From Roseovarius nubinhibens ISM (lineage in GTDB: Bacteria > Pseudomonadota > Alphaproteobacteria > Rhodobacterales > Rhodobacteraceae), in NCBI RefSeq assembly GCF_000152625.1, contig NZ_CH724156.1:752966-816965 (forward strand): a stretch of 64,000 nt of DNA, written 5' to 3'. The notes under the pieces are model-generated. The model was not told the origin of the DNA. It searched no databases and saw only the letters and a list, made by a program, of their open reading frames with translations. The position numbers and the translations under genes are program-made. Of this stretch, positions 35,572 through 44,796 are shown one piece after another (within the stretch, counting starts at the first letter, position 1; every line of letters begins with the position of its first letter).

Positions 35572-36381
35572 TCAGGTCTTCTTGTCGCTCTTGCTGACGA
35601 AATAGGAAATCGTGACCATCAGGATCGACAGCGCCAGAAGCATGGTGGAAATCGCCATGATATTCGGCTTGATCCCCTGTTTCACCGATCCGAAAATCGC
35701 CGTCGGCAGGGTCTCGATCCCGGCCCCTTTGACGAAATTGGTGATGATGAAATCGTCGAGGCTGATGATGAAGGCCAGAAGATAGCCCGAGATGATCCCC
35801 GGCACCATCATCGGCAAAAGGATGCGGGTAAAGGCCTGCCGCTTGGTCGCATAGAGATCGAGCGCCGCCTGCTCATAGCTGTCCTCGATCCCCTGCATCC
35901 GCGCCGCGATGGGCATATAGGCAAAGGGAATGCAGAACGCGATATGCGCCAGCAGGATCGAACTATAGCCCCGGGTGAACCCGATCGAATTGAAAAAGAT
36001 GAGCGTCGCCACCGCCGTCACGATCTCGGGCACCATGAGCGGCATCGAGATGAGGCCAAAGCTCACCGTACGCAGCCGGAACCGCCCGCCGCGCACCATG
36101 GCCGTCGCCGCCAGCGTGGCGATACTGGTCGACACTGTCGCGGCAATGATGGCGATGGTGAAACTGTTCCACGCCGCAAGCTTGAACTTCTCCGCCTCCG
36201 GCCCGGTGAACACATCCGCGTACCAGCGCAGGCTCACCCCTTCCCAATTGGTGATCGAATTGCTGTCGTTGAGCGAATAGATCGTCACCACCAGAAGCGG
36301 CGCATAGAGCACCACGAGGCACAGGATCGTCACCGGCAGGAACCCCGGCACATGTTTGATGTCGAAACGCCGCCCCATCAC
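35572..36381 (-). CDS. Putrescine-type ABC transporter permease (PotI-like)
   Basis: A 269-residue permease with about six membrane spans. It has [13 protein letters not shown] near the first span and the EAA loop [21 protein letters not shown], followed by [13 protein letters not shown], characteristic of PotI/PotC subunits. The start overlaps the PotH-like stop by four bases. Confidence 0.92.
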   Translation of the reverse strand: MMGRRFDIKHVPGFLPVTILCLVVLYAPLLVVTIYSLNDSNSITNWEGVSLRWYADVFTGPEAEKFKLAAWNSFTIAIIAATVSTSIATLAATAMVRGGRFRLRTVSFGLISMPLMVPEIVTAVATLIFFNSIGFTRGYSSILLAHIAFCIPFAYMPIAARMQGIEDSYEQAALDLYATKRQAFTRILLPMMVPGIISGYLLAFIISLDDFIITNFVKGAGIETLPTAIFGSVKQGIKPNIMAISTMLLALSILMVTISYFVSKSDKKT

Positions 36382-37310
36382 GCGCCCCCCTTCTCGGCCC
36401 GGGCCTGCTGACGGGCAAAGACGATCAGAATGATCAGCACCATGCTAAGCAGGATCATCGACGCCGCCGCCCCAAAGGGCCAGTTGCCCGCATTGCCCTT
36501 GAACTGTTCCTCAATGAGCGACCCGATCATGAAATTCTTCGCCCCGCCCAGAAGATCCGGCGCAAGGAAACTGCCCAGCGACGGCACAAAGACAAGGATA
36601 CAGCCCGCGATCACCCCCGGCTTGACCGCCGGCAACAGGATGCGCCGCAGCGTGACCCATTTGCCCGCATAGAGATCGGATGCCGCCTCGCTCAGCGCGA
36701 AATTATAGCGCTCGACGCTGGCATAGATCGGCAGCACCATGAACGGCAGGTAGCTGTAGAAGAGGCCAAGCTGCACCGCGAAATTCGTGTTCACGATATG
36801 CAGCGGGCTGTCGATCAGCCCGGTCCAGAGCAGGAAATCATTCAATGGCCCCTGATCGCGCAGCACAAATTTCATCGACACCGTCCGGATGAGCAGGTTC
36901 ACCCAATAGGGGATGGTGATGAGAAACACCCACATCGGCCGCACCTTCTCGGGCCGCGTGGCGATGAAGTAGGCGGTCGGAAAGCCGATCACGAGGCTGA
37001 GGATCGTCGCCGCCCCCGCCTGCCAGATCGAGCGCCAGAAGATCGTGATATAGGTCCATTCGATGCTCGGCGGCTCATCGCCAAAGAGCCCGCGATTAAA
37101 GAAGAACTGATCATAGGCGTCGAGGCTGAACTCCCAGATCACCCCGCCGCGGAATTCCTTCGTCAGGAAGGAATAGACGAGCATCATCAGAACCGGGATC
37201 AGGATGAGAAAGATCAACACCACCCAGGACGGCAGCAACAGCCAATGCCGCGCCTCCCGATAGGTGTCGGTGCGGGCGCTGCCGCCGCTGGCCGCTCCCC
37301 CCGCCATCAA
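36378..37310 (-). CDS. Putrescine-type ABC transporter permease (PotH-like)
   Basis: A 310-residue permease. Features are [19 protein letters not shown] after the first span, [10 protein letters not shown], and the EAA loop [24 protein letters not shown], all matching PotH/PotB. It overlaps both neighbours by four bases, so the transporter subunits are translationally coupled. Confidence 0.92.
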   Translation of the reverse strand: MMAGGAASGGSARTDTYREARHWLLLPSWVVLIFLILIPVLMMLVYSFLTKEFRGGVIWEFSLDAYDQFFFNRGLFGDEPPSIEWTYITIFWRSIWQAGAATILSLVIGFPTAYFIATRPEKVRPMWVFLITIPYWVNLLIRTVSMKFVLRDQGPLNDFLLWTGLIDSPLHIVNTNFAVQLGLFYSYLPFMVLPIYASVERYNFALSEAASDLYAGKWVTLRRILLPAVKPGVIAGCILVFVPSLGSFLAPDLLGGAKNFMIGSLIEEQFKGNAGNWPFGAAASMILLSMVLIILIVFARQQARAEKGGA

Positions 37311-38404
37311 TCCGCCAGGAGGCGCGCAGCCCCCTGCTCCATGTTGATATGAGCGATCTGGCCGGGCTCGAACACCCGTTTGTTGCCGCGCTCCGAATTG
37401 GAACTGCGCACCGAAATCTGCACGCCCCCGTCCAGATCGAGAAGCGTCTGAATATCCGTGCCCACGAACATGTTGGCCCGCACCGTCCCGGCGAGGCTCT
37501 CAGGCCCTTCGGCCCCTTCCGAGAGGTAGAGCCGCTCGGGCCGCACCGACATATGCACCTTGGCGCCCTTGCCGACACCCTCGACCGCATCCACGCTGAG
37601 CTGATGCCCCCCGCCGAGATGCACCTGCGCCCGGCCCGCCTCGACCGCGTCGACCTCAACCTCGAGAAGGTTGGTCTCGCCGATGAAATCCGCCACGAAC
37701 ATGTTGCTTGGCCGCTCGTAAATATCGCGCGCATCGCCCAGCTGTTGCAGCTCGCCCGCCGACATGACCGCGATCCGGTCCGACATGGTAAGCGCCTCTT
37801 CCTGGTCATGGGTCACGAAAATAAAGGTGATCCCCGTCTCGCGCTGCAATTCCTTGAGCTCGAACCGCATCGCCTGCCGCAGCTTGAGATCGAGCGCCGA
37901 CAGCGGCTCATCCAGCAACAGAACCTTGGGGCTCGGGGCCAGCGCCCGCGCCAGCGCCACCCGCTGCTGCTGCCCGCCCGACAATTGCGAGGGCTTGCGG
38001 CTGGAAAACTGCGACAGCTGCACCAGCTCGAGCATCTCGCCCGCCCGCTTGCGCGCCGCCGCCTTGCTCTCGCCCTTCATCTCGAGGCCAAAGGCAACAT
38101 TGTCGAGAATCGTCATCATCGGGAACAGCGCGTAGTTCTGAAACACCGTGTTGATCGGTCGCCGGTTCGGCGGCAGCTTCTCGATCTCGTCGCCAAAGAG
38201 GAAAATCTCGCCCTCGGTCACATCCTCGAACCCGGCGATCATCCGCAAAAGCGTGGTCTTGCCACAGCCCGACGGCCCCAGCAGCGTGAAAAACTCGTTG
38301 TCGCGGATCGACAGCGAAATCGTTTTGAGCGCGGTGAAATCGCCATAGCGCTTCACGGCATTTCGTATGTCAATCGCGTTGATCCGGTCGTCTGTCACTT
38401 GCAT
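37307..38404 (-). CDS. Putrescine-type ABC transporter ATP-binding protein (PotG-like)
   Basis: A 365-residue ATPase: Walker A GPSGCGKTT, signature LSGGQQQR, Walker B LLLDEPLSALD, H-loop FIFVTHDQEEA, and a C-terminal TOBE region with MSVRPERLYL. I start at ATG 38404 (MQVTDD), preceded by AGGAAAGGG, instead of a longer frame reaching 38506 that lacks such a site. It is the first gene of the operon. The upstream 262 bp (38405-38666) holds its promoter region and a large hairpin. Confidence 0.92.
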   Translation of the reverse strand: MQVTDDRINAIDIRNAVKRYGDFTALKTISLSIRDNEFFTLLGPSGCGKTTLLRMIAGFEDVTEGEIFLFGDEIEKLPPNRRPINTVFQNYALFPMMTILDNVAFGLEMKGESKAAARKRAGEMLELVQLSQFSSRKPSQLSGGQQQRVALARALAPSPKVLLLDEPLSALDLKLRQAMRFELKELQRETGITFIFVTHDQEEALTMSDRIAVMSAGELQQLGDARDIYERPSNMFVADFIGETNLLEVEVDAVEAGRAQVHLGGGHQLSVDAVEGVGKGAKVHMSVRPERLYLSEGAEGPESLAGTVRANMFVGTDIQTLLDLDGGVQISVRSSNSERGNKRVFEPGQIAHINMEQGAARLLAD

Positions 38405-38554
38405 CCCTTTCCTGCGGCCCGCCTTCTGGCGCATATCTGCCACGCCCCGGCGCCTGCCCAAGCAAAGCGCCATCGCACCGCAAAACACTAAGTCCGGTTT
38501 CGTCACATGCGAAGAACGCGTTACCTTACTGGTCCTTAGGCAGAGGCTAATCAG

Positions 38555-38597
38555 TCAGCCCCGCTGGCCAAAGCTGAACCTTTGCGAGCGGGGCTGA
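38555..38597 (-). terminator. Large stem-loop downstream of the hydratase gene
   Basis: Arms TCAGCCCCGCT (38555-38565) and AGCGGGGCTGA (38587-38597) pair perfectly over 11 bp, and the 21-base loop contains a second small stem (CAAAG/CTTTG). It lies 70 bases past the hydratase stop on the minus strand and has no T-run. Its arms share nine bases with the hairpin at 7295-7333. It probably ends or processes the GntR-hydratase transcript. Confidence 0.5.
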
Positions 38598-38666
38598 AGA
38601 GCTGTGATGCAAATTTGTGCAGAGGGCCTGAATTTTGGGACAGGCCCGCCCCGAGACCGTGGCCGA

Positions 38667-39401
38667 CTAGGCTTTTGACAGCTCGAACGCGACATTGCCC
38701 AGCCCGGAAATCTCCGCCTGAACCTGCGTGCTCTCGTCAAACATCTCGATCCCGGTGAGCGTGCCGGTGATCACCATCTGCCCCGGCTGCAACCCGCCGG
38801 CATGGTCGCCAATGCCCTCGATCGCCATCTCGAGAGAGGTCAGCGCCGACCCATTGGGCAGCGCCACCTCGCCTTGCACCAAAGGCTCTTCATCGGCGAC
38901 AAGCGACACCTCGACCGAGCGGACATCATCCCCCGCCCAATCCGTCACTTCACTGCCGACCACCAGACCATACCCGGCCTGCATATCCGCCAGCTTGTGC
39001 AGCGGATGGCCCACCGGCTCGGCAATCCGAGAGGTCACCAGCTCCATCACAACAAAGGGCGTGAAATACTCCGCAACCCGGCGCCGCTCATAGCCCGCCA
39101 ACTCCCGGTTCAGGCGAAACCCGATCTCCAGCTCGACACCGACAGAGCCTTTGAACGGCACCGCCGCCCCCGCCGCATAGGTATAGACCTCGGGGATCGG
39201 CGCGATGATCGGCCGCCCGGGCTCATAGCGCCCGACCTTGAACCCGGACACCGCCCCAAGCTCCTCTTGCACAAGACGCTGCACCTGCAACGCCGCCTCA
39301 TAGCTGAACGCCTCGGACGCCTGAAACGTCACGGGCAGGCCAGTTTGCCGCGCGGTCATCAAGGACTGCGCCAGCGCTCGGATTTCATCGGGTCGGGTCA
39401 T
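38667..39401 (-). CDS. 2-keto-4-pentenoate hydratase / fumarylacetoacetase-family protein (MhpD-like)
   Basis: A 244-residue protein of the FAH/MhpD fold. The metal-binding acidic motif appears as VGVELEIGFRL, with VMELVTSRI and the terminal GQMVITGTLTGIEMF block typical of the hydratase subgroup. Members add water to 2-oxo-4-enoates or decarboxylate/hydrolyse related oxo acids. It follows the GntR gene in the same direction (74 bp gap), so it may belong to that regulon. How it connects with the adjacent beta-hydroxyaspartate operon is unclear. Confidence 0.78.
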   Translation of the reverse strand: MTRPDEIRALAQSLMTARQTGLPVTFQASEAFSYEAALQVQRLVQEELGAVSGFKVGRYEPGRPIIAPIPEVYTYAAGAAVPFKGSVGVELEIGFRLNRELAGYERRRVAEYFTPFVVMELVTSRIAEPVGHPLHKLADMQAGYGLVVGSEVTDWAGDDVRSVEVSLVADEEPLVQGEVALPNGSALTSLEMAIEGIGDHAGGLQPGQMVITGTLTGIEMFDESTQVQAEISGLGNVAFELSKA

Positions 39402-39475
39402 ATATGGTCCATCAAATTGAGTTCAGCCGCCCCACCGGACGGCCCCTATGGTCACAACATCAGACAACGCCGCCC

Positions 39476-40198
39476 TCACCGGGCCTTGGCACCATCCGCC
39501 TCTTCATTGTCATCGAGCCATTGCCGCACGGTCTCGAGCTTGTTCTCCAGATGCTTCTTGAGAATAGCCGAGAGCCTCGCCCCATCGCGCCGCTCGAGAA
39601 ACGTCATGATCTGCTCATGCTCCTCGGTCGCCTGGGTCCAGCGGTCCATGGTCATATTGGCCACATAGCGCGCCCGCCTGACCCGCGCCGCCAGCGAATT
39701 ATACTGCGCCGTCAACGTCTTGTTCCGCGCCGCGCTGAGGATCGCCTCATGGATCTGCTGGTTCACCGCGAAATAGCCCTCAAGGTCCCGCTGCTCGAAA
39801 TACTTGAGCATCTCACGATGCAGCCGCCGCACATTGCCGATCTCCGCATCCGAAATGTGCTTGCACGCAAGCTCCCCCGACAGCGCCTCCAAGGCCCCCA
39901 TCACCGGGAACACATCGTCGATGTCCTCCTTGGTGATCTTGCTGACCCAGGCCCCGCGGTTGGGCTCGAGATTCACCAGCCCGTCGATCGCCAACACCTT
40001 GAGCGCCTCGCGCAGCGGCGTGCGCGACACGCTGTAGAGCGCGCAGAGCTCCTTTTCCGGCACCCGCGTCCCGGGCAGCAGATCACCCACCACGATCAAT
40101 TCCCGGATCGCCTCGGTAAGCTCTTCATGCAGCGACCGCCGCCGAAAAACCTCACCCTTGCCATCGCTCAGGGAACTCGTCTGATCTTCCGGGGTCAT
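39476..40198 (-). CDS. GntR-family (FadR/FCD subfamily) transcriptional regulator
   Basis: A 240-residue regulator. The N-terminal GntR winged helix (SLHEELTEAIRELIVVGDLLPGTRVPEKELCALYSVSR...) is followed by an all-helical FCD effector domain with metal-binding His residues in NQQIHEAILSAA and TEEHEQIM. I start at 40198 (MTPEDQ): GGAGG lies five bases before it, while the longer frame from 40237 would begin at or near the predicted transcription start. It is divergent from the TTT/flavoprotein/bhcABCD operon, and repeated TGCRTTCA elements flank both promoters. Control of that operon and its own gene is the natural reading. Confidence 0.88.
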   Translation of the reverse strand: MTPEDQTSSLSDGKGEVFRRRSLHEELTEAIRELIVVGDLLPGTRVPEKELCALYSVSRTPLREALKVLAIDGLVNLEPNRGAWVSKITKEDIDDVFPVMGALEALSGELACKHISDAEIGNVRRLHREMLKYFEQRDLEGYFAVNQQIHEAILSAARNKTLTAQYNSLAARVRRARYVANMTMDRWTQATEEHEQIMTFLERRDGARLSAILKKHLENKLETVRQWLDDNEEADGAKAR

Positions 40199-40220
40199 CG
40201 CCACCTCCGCCCACTTGATA

Positions 40221-40343
40221 ATGCGTTCAAAACTCATTTTGCATTCACTATAAACCGGGACCCCCCTTCAATCAAGAACACTATAACCCTGTAAATAAGG
40301 GAAAATCTTGTCAGTTGACAGATACCGACTCAAAATGCATTCA
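40221..40343. promoter_or_regulatory. Divergent gntR / bhc-operon promoter region with three TGCRTTCA repeats
   Basis: Three direct copies occur on the plus strand: ATGCGTTCA (40221-40229), TTGCATTCA (40240-40248) and ATGCATTCA (40335-40343). For gntR a sigma-70-like promoter is visible on the minus strand: TTGATT (40275-40270), 17-base spacer, TATAGT (40252-40247). The second repeat overlaps this -10, as expected for autorepression. On the plus strand a TTGACA lies at 40315-40320, but no good -10 stands at the normal distance; the third repeat is where it should be. These repeats are the best candidates for the GntR operator. Confidence 0.55.
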
Positions 40344-40413
40344 TTATTCAAACATTAGATTCTAAGACCTGACGGCCCGAACAGCGGCACCGTCGAAACC
40401 GGAGGAGAACACA

Positions 40414-41601
40414 ATGCACAAGGCAGGGCGCCATTTTCTACAGATCCCGGGGCCAAGCCCCGTGCCAGGCCGCGTGCTGCGCGCCATCTCGAAACAGACG
40501 ATGGACCATCGCGGCCCGGATTTCGCCGAGGTCGGCCTCACGGCCATCGCGGGGATGAAGACCATCTTCAAGACCAAGCAGCGCGTTTTCATCTACCCCT
40601 CATCGGGGACCGGCGCCTGGGAGGCCGCGCTGGTCAACACGCTCGCCGAGGGCGACAAGGTCGTGATGTATGAAACCGGCCATTTCGCCACCCAGTGGAA
40701 GAAAATGGCCTCGAAACTTGGCATCGATGCCGAGTTCATCGAAGGCGACTGGCGCAGCGGCGCCGATGCCGATCGGATCGAGGCCCGCCTGCGCCAAGAC
40801 ACCGGCCACGAGATCAAGGCCGTCTGCGTCGTCCATAACGAAACCTCCACCGGCTCGGTCTCGCCGATTGCCGAGGTGCGCCGCGCCATCGATGCCGCCG
40901 GTCACCCGGCGCTTTTGATGGTCGACACGATCTCGGGCCTCGCCTCGATCGACTTTCAGTTCGACACGTGGGGCGTCGATGTCGCGGTGTCCGGCTCGCA
41001 AAAGGGGCTGATGCTGCCCCCCGGCCTGTCCTTCAACGCCGTCAGCGACAAGGCGTTCGAGCTGTCCAAGACCGGCGGCATGCGCCGTTCCTATTGGGAC
41101 TGGCAGGACATGGATGCCATCAACGGGTCGGGCTACTTCCCCTACACCCCCGGCACCAACATGCTCTACGGGCTGAACGAAGCCATCGCCATGCTGCACG
41201 AGGAAGGGCTCGACAATGTCTTCGCCCGCCACCAGCGCCATGGCGCCGCCACCCGCAGCGCCGTGCGTCACTGGGGGCTCGAAGTGCTCTGCCGCCAACA
41301 GGGACAGGAAAGCGGCGTGCTCACCGCCGTGCTCATGCCCGAAGGCCATAGCGCCGACGCCTTCCGTGCCACCACCTTGCAGCATTACGACATTTCGCTC
41401 GGCAACGGGCTGTCGAAAGTGGCGGATCGCGTGTTCCGCATCGGCCACCTGGGCGATTTCAACGATCTGACCCTCGCCGGCACCTTGACCGGGGTCGAGC
41501 TCGGCCTGCGCAAATCCGGCGTGCCGCATACCGAAGGCGGGGTTGCCGCCGCCATGGCCGTTCTGGAGACGACCCAGTTCGACACGGTCGCGGCCGAATA
41601 A
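40414..41601 (+). CDS. Class V aminotransferase, serine/alanine-glyoxylate type (BhcA paralogue)
   Basis: A 395-residue PLP enzyme. It starts HFLQIPGPSPVPGRV like serine-glyoxylate and alanine-glyoxylate aminotransferases. The cofactor region has SSGTGAWEAAL, HNETSTGSVSPI, and the PLP Lys197 in SGSQKGLML. It shares its overall layout with the BhcA encoded 7 kb downstream in the same operon but is clearly divergent. It probably aminates glyoxylate from another donor (for example serine or alanine), giving glycine for the aldolase. It is the first gene of the operon, divergent from GntR. Confidence 0.85.
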   Translation: MHKAGRHFLQIPGPSPVPGRVLRAISKQTMDHRGPDFAEVGLTAIAGMKTIFKTKQRVFIYPSSGTGAWEAALVNTLAEGDKVVMYETGHFATQWKKMASKLGIDAEFIEGDWRSGADADRIEARLRQDTGHEIKAVCVVHNETSTGSVSPIAEVRRAIDAAGHPALLMVDTISGLASIDFQFDTWGVDVAVSGSQKGLMLPPGLSFNAVSDKAFELSKTGGMRRSYWDWQDMDAINGSGYFPYTPGTNMLYGLNEAIAMLHEEGLDNVFARHQRHGAATRSAVRHWGLEVLCRQQGQESGVLTAVLMPEGHSADAFRATTLQHYDISLGNGLSKVADRVFRIGHLGDFNDLTLAGTLTGVELGLRKSGVPHTEGGVAAAMAVLETTQFDTVAAE

Positions 41602-41603
41602 TT

Positions 41604-41649
41604 TCGCCCCAAGGGCGAGATCGCATTCCGGCCACTGACATTTGGCCGG
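41604..41649 (+). promoter_or_regulatory. Two stem-loops between the aminotransferase and tctC genes
   Basis: TCGCCC/GGGCGA (41604-41618, 3-base loop) begins just after the stop, and CCGGCCA/TGGCCGG (41628-41649, 8-base loop) follows. No T-run is present. The 106-bp gap could also hold an internal promoter, but none is evident. These are likely RNA-processing or attenuation elements. Confidence 0.45.
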
Positions 41650-41707
41650 GCTTCATCGGCCACCGCAGAGGAGAGCGGTGGTCGCGCATTCAAACAGGGA
41701 GGAAGAC

Positions 41708-42661
41708 ATGACAATAATGAATTTCAAGGCACTCGGCGGGGCGACCATGGCGCTCGCACTGTCGATCACCACGGCCATCGCCGGGGATTACCCGGACCGC
41801 ACCGTTGAGATCATCCACCAATACGGCCCCGGCGGCGGCACCGATCGCTTTATCCGCGCCATCGGCGAGCCGATGCAAGAGGCGACCGGCCAAAGCGTTG
41901 TGCCGATCTCGATCAAGGGCGGCGGCGGTGTTCCCGCCTATGTGTCCTTCCTGCAGCGTCCGGCCAATGGCTATACCCTGGTCTCGCTGAGCCCCGATGA
42001 CGTGATCAACCACGCCCTGGGCCGCATCGACCTCTCGTCGGTCTACCCGCTGGTCCGCATCCAATATGACCAAGGCATGCTGCTGACCTCGAAGGACAGC
42101 CCGCTCAAATCGCTCGACGACATTCTCGCCGCCGCCAAGGAAAACCCCGGCGGGCTCAAGGTGGGCGTCACCGGCTCGGCAGGGTTCGACGATGCGCTCG
42201 TCGGCCAGTTCAACGCAGAGGCCGGGATCGAGCTGGAAACCGTGCCCTTCGGTGCCGCCGAAATGGTCTCCAACACGCTCGGCGGTCACATCGACCTGAT
42301 GTATGAGGAATACGGCCCCACCCGTGGCCTCATCGAATCCGGTGATCTGGTGCCGCTCGTGCTCTTCTCGGATGAACGCCTGCCGGAACTGCCCGAGGTG
42401 CCCACCGCCAAGGAAAACGGCTATGACGTGACCCTCGGCCGCTGGCGCGGCTTTGGCATCCGCCCGGACACCGACCCAGAGATCATCGCCAAGCTGATCG
42501 AACTCTTCCAAGCCGCCTATGAAGACCCCGGCTACAAAGAGGTCGAAACCCAGAGCGCGCTGCAATACCGCTCTGAATTCCTCGGCCCGGATGAATTCAA
42601 AGCCTTCATGGATAGCGAGACCGAAGCCTTCTCGAAGATCATGAAAGATCTTGGCTACTGA
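41708..42661 (+). CDS. tctC: Tripartite tricarboxylate transporter (TTT) substrate-binding protein
   Basis: A 317-residue Bug/TctC-family binding protein. The signal peptide ends near AIAGDYP (residue 22-23), and the mature part starts YPDRTVEIIHQYGPGGGTDRF, the family hallmark. GGGGVPAYVSFLQRPANGYTL is the usual second block. A GGGAGGAAG site precedes the ATG. It supplies the TctBA carrier encoded next. In this operon the ligand may be glycolate or another 2-hydroxyacid, or beta-hydroxyaspartate itself (inference). Confidence 0.9.
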   Translation: MTIMNFKALGGATMALALSITTAIAGDYPDRTVEIIHQYGPGGGTDRFIRAIGEPMQEATGQSVVPISIKGGGGVPAYVSFLQRPANGYTLVSLSPDDVINHALGRIDLSSVYPLVRIQYDQGMLLTSKDSPLKSLDDILAAAKENPGGLKVGVTGSAGFDDALVGQFNAEAGIELETVPFGAAEMVSNTLGGHIDLMYEEYGPTRGLIESGDLVPLVLFSDERLPELPEVPTAKENGYDVTLGRWRGFGIRPDTDPEIIAKLIELFQAAYEDPGYKEVETQSALQYRSEFLGPDEFKAFMDSETEAFSKIMKDLGY

Positions 42662-42671
42662 GCACGCGCGA

Positions 42672-42697
42672 TGCGGTCCGCCCATCGGCGGGCCGCA
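42672..42697 (+). promoter_or_regulatory. Intercistronic stem-loop after tctC
   Basis: An 11-bp stem with one G-T pair (TGCGGTCCGCC / GGCGGGCCGCA) and a 4-base loop, ten bases after the tctC stop, with no T-run. This is the same placement as the stem-loops after the other binding-protein genes here. Confidence 0.6.
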
Positions 42698-42717
42698 GAC
42701 CAATCGGGGAGGGAAAA

Positions 42718-43221
42718 ATGATAAGTAAACTATCGGAAATCATTGTATTTCTAGGACTGACACTGGCATCCATCGCGCTCTGGTTCAACGCCGACGCCCT
42801 GCCAACGTCGAAACGCTATGCCCAGGTGGATTCGGATCTCTGGCCCAAGATCGTCTTTGGCGCGCTGGCCATCTGCTGCGCCATCCAGATGATCAAGGCC
42901 GTGTCCAAGGCGCTCAAGGCGCAGGCCGAAACCGAGGCCACCGGCGCGGGCAAAGCCCAAGGCTACTACCTGCGGCTCGGCCTGATCTCGGCGCTGGTGC
43001 TGGGCTATTTCTTCGCCCTGAACCAGATCGGCTTTCTCTTTGCCACCGTGATCTTTCTCTGGGCCGCGGCCTGGGTCCTGCCCTACCGCAACCTCCTGGC
43101 CAAGCTGCTCTTCGCGCCGCTCTTCACCGTGATGCTCGCCCTCTTCTTCAGCTACGCCCTCTCCCTGCCTCTGCCCCGTGGCGAAGGGATTTTCTACGAC
43201 CTCAGCCAAGCGCTCTTCTGA
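42718..43221 (+). CDS. tctB: TTT transporter small membrane subunit
   Basis: A 167-residue membrane protein with four hydrophobic segments and the TctB-typical start (ISKLSEIIVFLGLTLASIALWFNADALP) and end (LPLPRGEGIFYDLSQALF). GGGAGGG precedes the ATG. It is the small partner of TctA, encoded 22 bases downstream. Confidence 0.88.
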   Translation: MISKLSEIIVFLGLTLASIALWFNADALPTSKRYAQVDSDLWPKIVFGALAICCAIQMIKAVSKALKAQAETEATGAGKAQGYYLRLGLISALVLGYFFALNQIGFLFATVIFLWAAAWVLPYRNLLAKLLFAPLFTVMLALFFSYALSLPLPRGEGIFYDLSQALF

Positions 43222-43243
43222 GCCGCAGCCCCGGAGACCTAAA

Positions 43244-44776
43244 ATGCTAGACGCGTTCGCTTCCGCCGCCGGGTATATGCTCGGCAACCCCATGTGCTTT
43301 GTCCTGATTGTCTTCAGTGTCGCCTGGGGCATCATGTTCGGCTCGATCCCCGGCCTCACCGGCATCGTCGGGGTCGCCCTTCTGATCCCCTTCACCTTCG
43401 CCTTTGACCCGATCGAGGGCATGCTGCTGCTCGGCGGCGTCTATGTCGGCTCGACCTTCGGCGGCTCGATATCCGCCATCCTCTTCAACACCCCCGGCTC
43501 TCCCGAAGCGGCCTGTACCTCGCTCGACGGCTACCCGATGGCGAAACGCGGCGAAGCGGGCAAGGCCCTCGGCATCGCCCTTGCCGCCTCGGCGGTCGGC
43601 GGCATCTTCGGCACTTTGGTACTGATGTTCGCGGCCCCGCCCCTCGCCCGGCTGGCGCTCGAGTTTGGCCCGGCGGAATATTTCGCCCTCGCCGTGCTCG
43701 GCATCACCGCCATCGCCTCCATCGGCGGCGGCTCGCTGGTCAAAGGCCTGATCGCCGGGCTGCTCGGCCTCGCCGTCGCCACCGTCGGCCTCGACCCGCT
43801 GACCGGGATCGCGCGCTTCAACTTTGGCAACCCGATGCTCCTCACCGGGGTGAGCTTCATCGGCGCCATCATCGGCATCTTCGCCCTCGCCGAAGTGATC
43901 CAGCGCTTTGCCGACGGCCCGACCGAAGCCAACGCCATGACCGAGGTCTCGACCAAGCTCCCGAGCCTCGCCGAATTCCTCGCGACCAAGGCCACCCTGC
44001 TGCGCTCGTCTGTCATCGGCACGATCATCGGCGCCCTGCCCGGCGTCGGTGCCACCACCGCCGCCTTCATCAGCTATTCCGAAGCCTTCCGCTGGTCCAA
44101 ACACCCCGAGCTTTTCGGCAAAGGCTCACCCGAAGGCATCGCCGCGCCCGAATCCGGCAACAACTCGGCGGTGGGCGGCTCGATGATCCCGCTGCTCGCG
44201 CTCGGCATCCCCGGCTCGGCCACCACCGCCGTGATGATCGGCGGGCTGACGATCCATGGCATCGTGCCCGGCCCGATGCTGATGCAGAACAATTCCGACC
44301 TCGTCTATTCGGTCTTCATCGGCATGATGCTGGCCAATATCCTGATGCTGGTCTTCGGCCTGCGCGCCGCCCGCGTCTTTGCCCTCGTGCTGCGCGCGCC
44401 CTACCCGCTCGTCGGCCCGGCCATCGTCGTGCTCTGCATGACCGGCGTCTTCGCGCTCAACAACAACGTCTTCGATGTGGTGATCATGCTCACCTTCGGC
44501 GCCGTCGGCTTCTTCCTCAAGAGCTTCGGCCTGCCGGTGGCGAGCTTCATCATCGGGCTGGTGCTCGGCCCGATCGCCGAAGTGAGCCTGCGTCAGGGCC
44601 TGATCCTCGCGGATTACGACCTGATGACCTTGGTGAGCCGCCCCATCGCCGGCACGCTCCTCGCCCTGTCGGCCCTGTCGCTGGCCTATGGTCTCTGGGG
44701 GCAGTTCCGCGCCCGCAACGCCACGCCCAAGCCGGTGACCGAGACAGACGCCAAGGCCCAGACCGACCCGGCCTAA
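43244..44776 (+). CDS. tctA: TTT transporter large membrane subunit
   Basis: A 510-residue membrane protein with about 12 spans. TctA hallmarks are GSIPGLTGIVGVALLIPFTF, GSISAILFNTPGSPEAACTSLDGYPMAKRGEAGKALG, and AAPESGNNSAVGGSMIPLLALGIPGSATTAVM. I start at ATG 43244 with GGAG upstream; a longer frame beginning at 43178 overlaps tctB. With TctB and TctC it forms a proton- or sodium-driven carboxylate importer. Confidence 0.93.
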   Translation: MLDAFASAAGYMLGNPMCFVLIVFSVAWGIMFGSIPGLTGIVGVALLIPFTFAFDPIEGMLLLGGVYVGSTFGGSISAILFNTPGSPEAACTSLDGYPMAKRGEAGKALGIALAASAVGGIFGTLVLMFAAPPLARLALEFGPAEYFALAVLGITAIASIGGGSLVKGLIAGLLGLAVATVGLDPLTGIARFNFGNPMLLTGVSFIGAIIGIFALAEVIQRFADGPTEANAMTEVSTKLPSLAEFLATKATLLRSSVIGTIIGALPGVGATTAAFISYSEAFRWSKHPELFGKGSPEGIAAPESGNNSAVGGSMIPLLALGIPGSATTAVMIGGLTIHGIVPGPMLMQNNSDLVYSVFIGMMLANILMLVFGLRAARVFALVLRAPYPLVGPAIVVLCMTGVFALNNNVFDVVIMLTFGAVGFFLKSFGLPVASFIIGLVLGPIAEVSLRQGLILADYDLMTLVSRPIAGTLLALSALSLAYGLWGQFRARNATPKPVTETDAKAQTDPA

Positions 44777-44796
44777 GCCCCGGCAACCCCCTCTTA

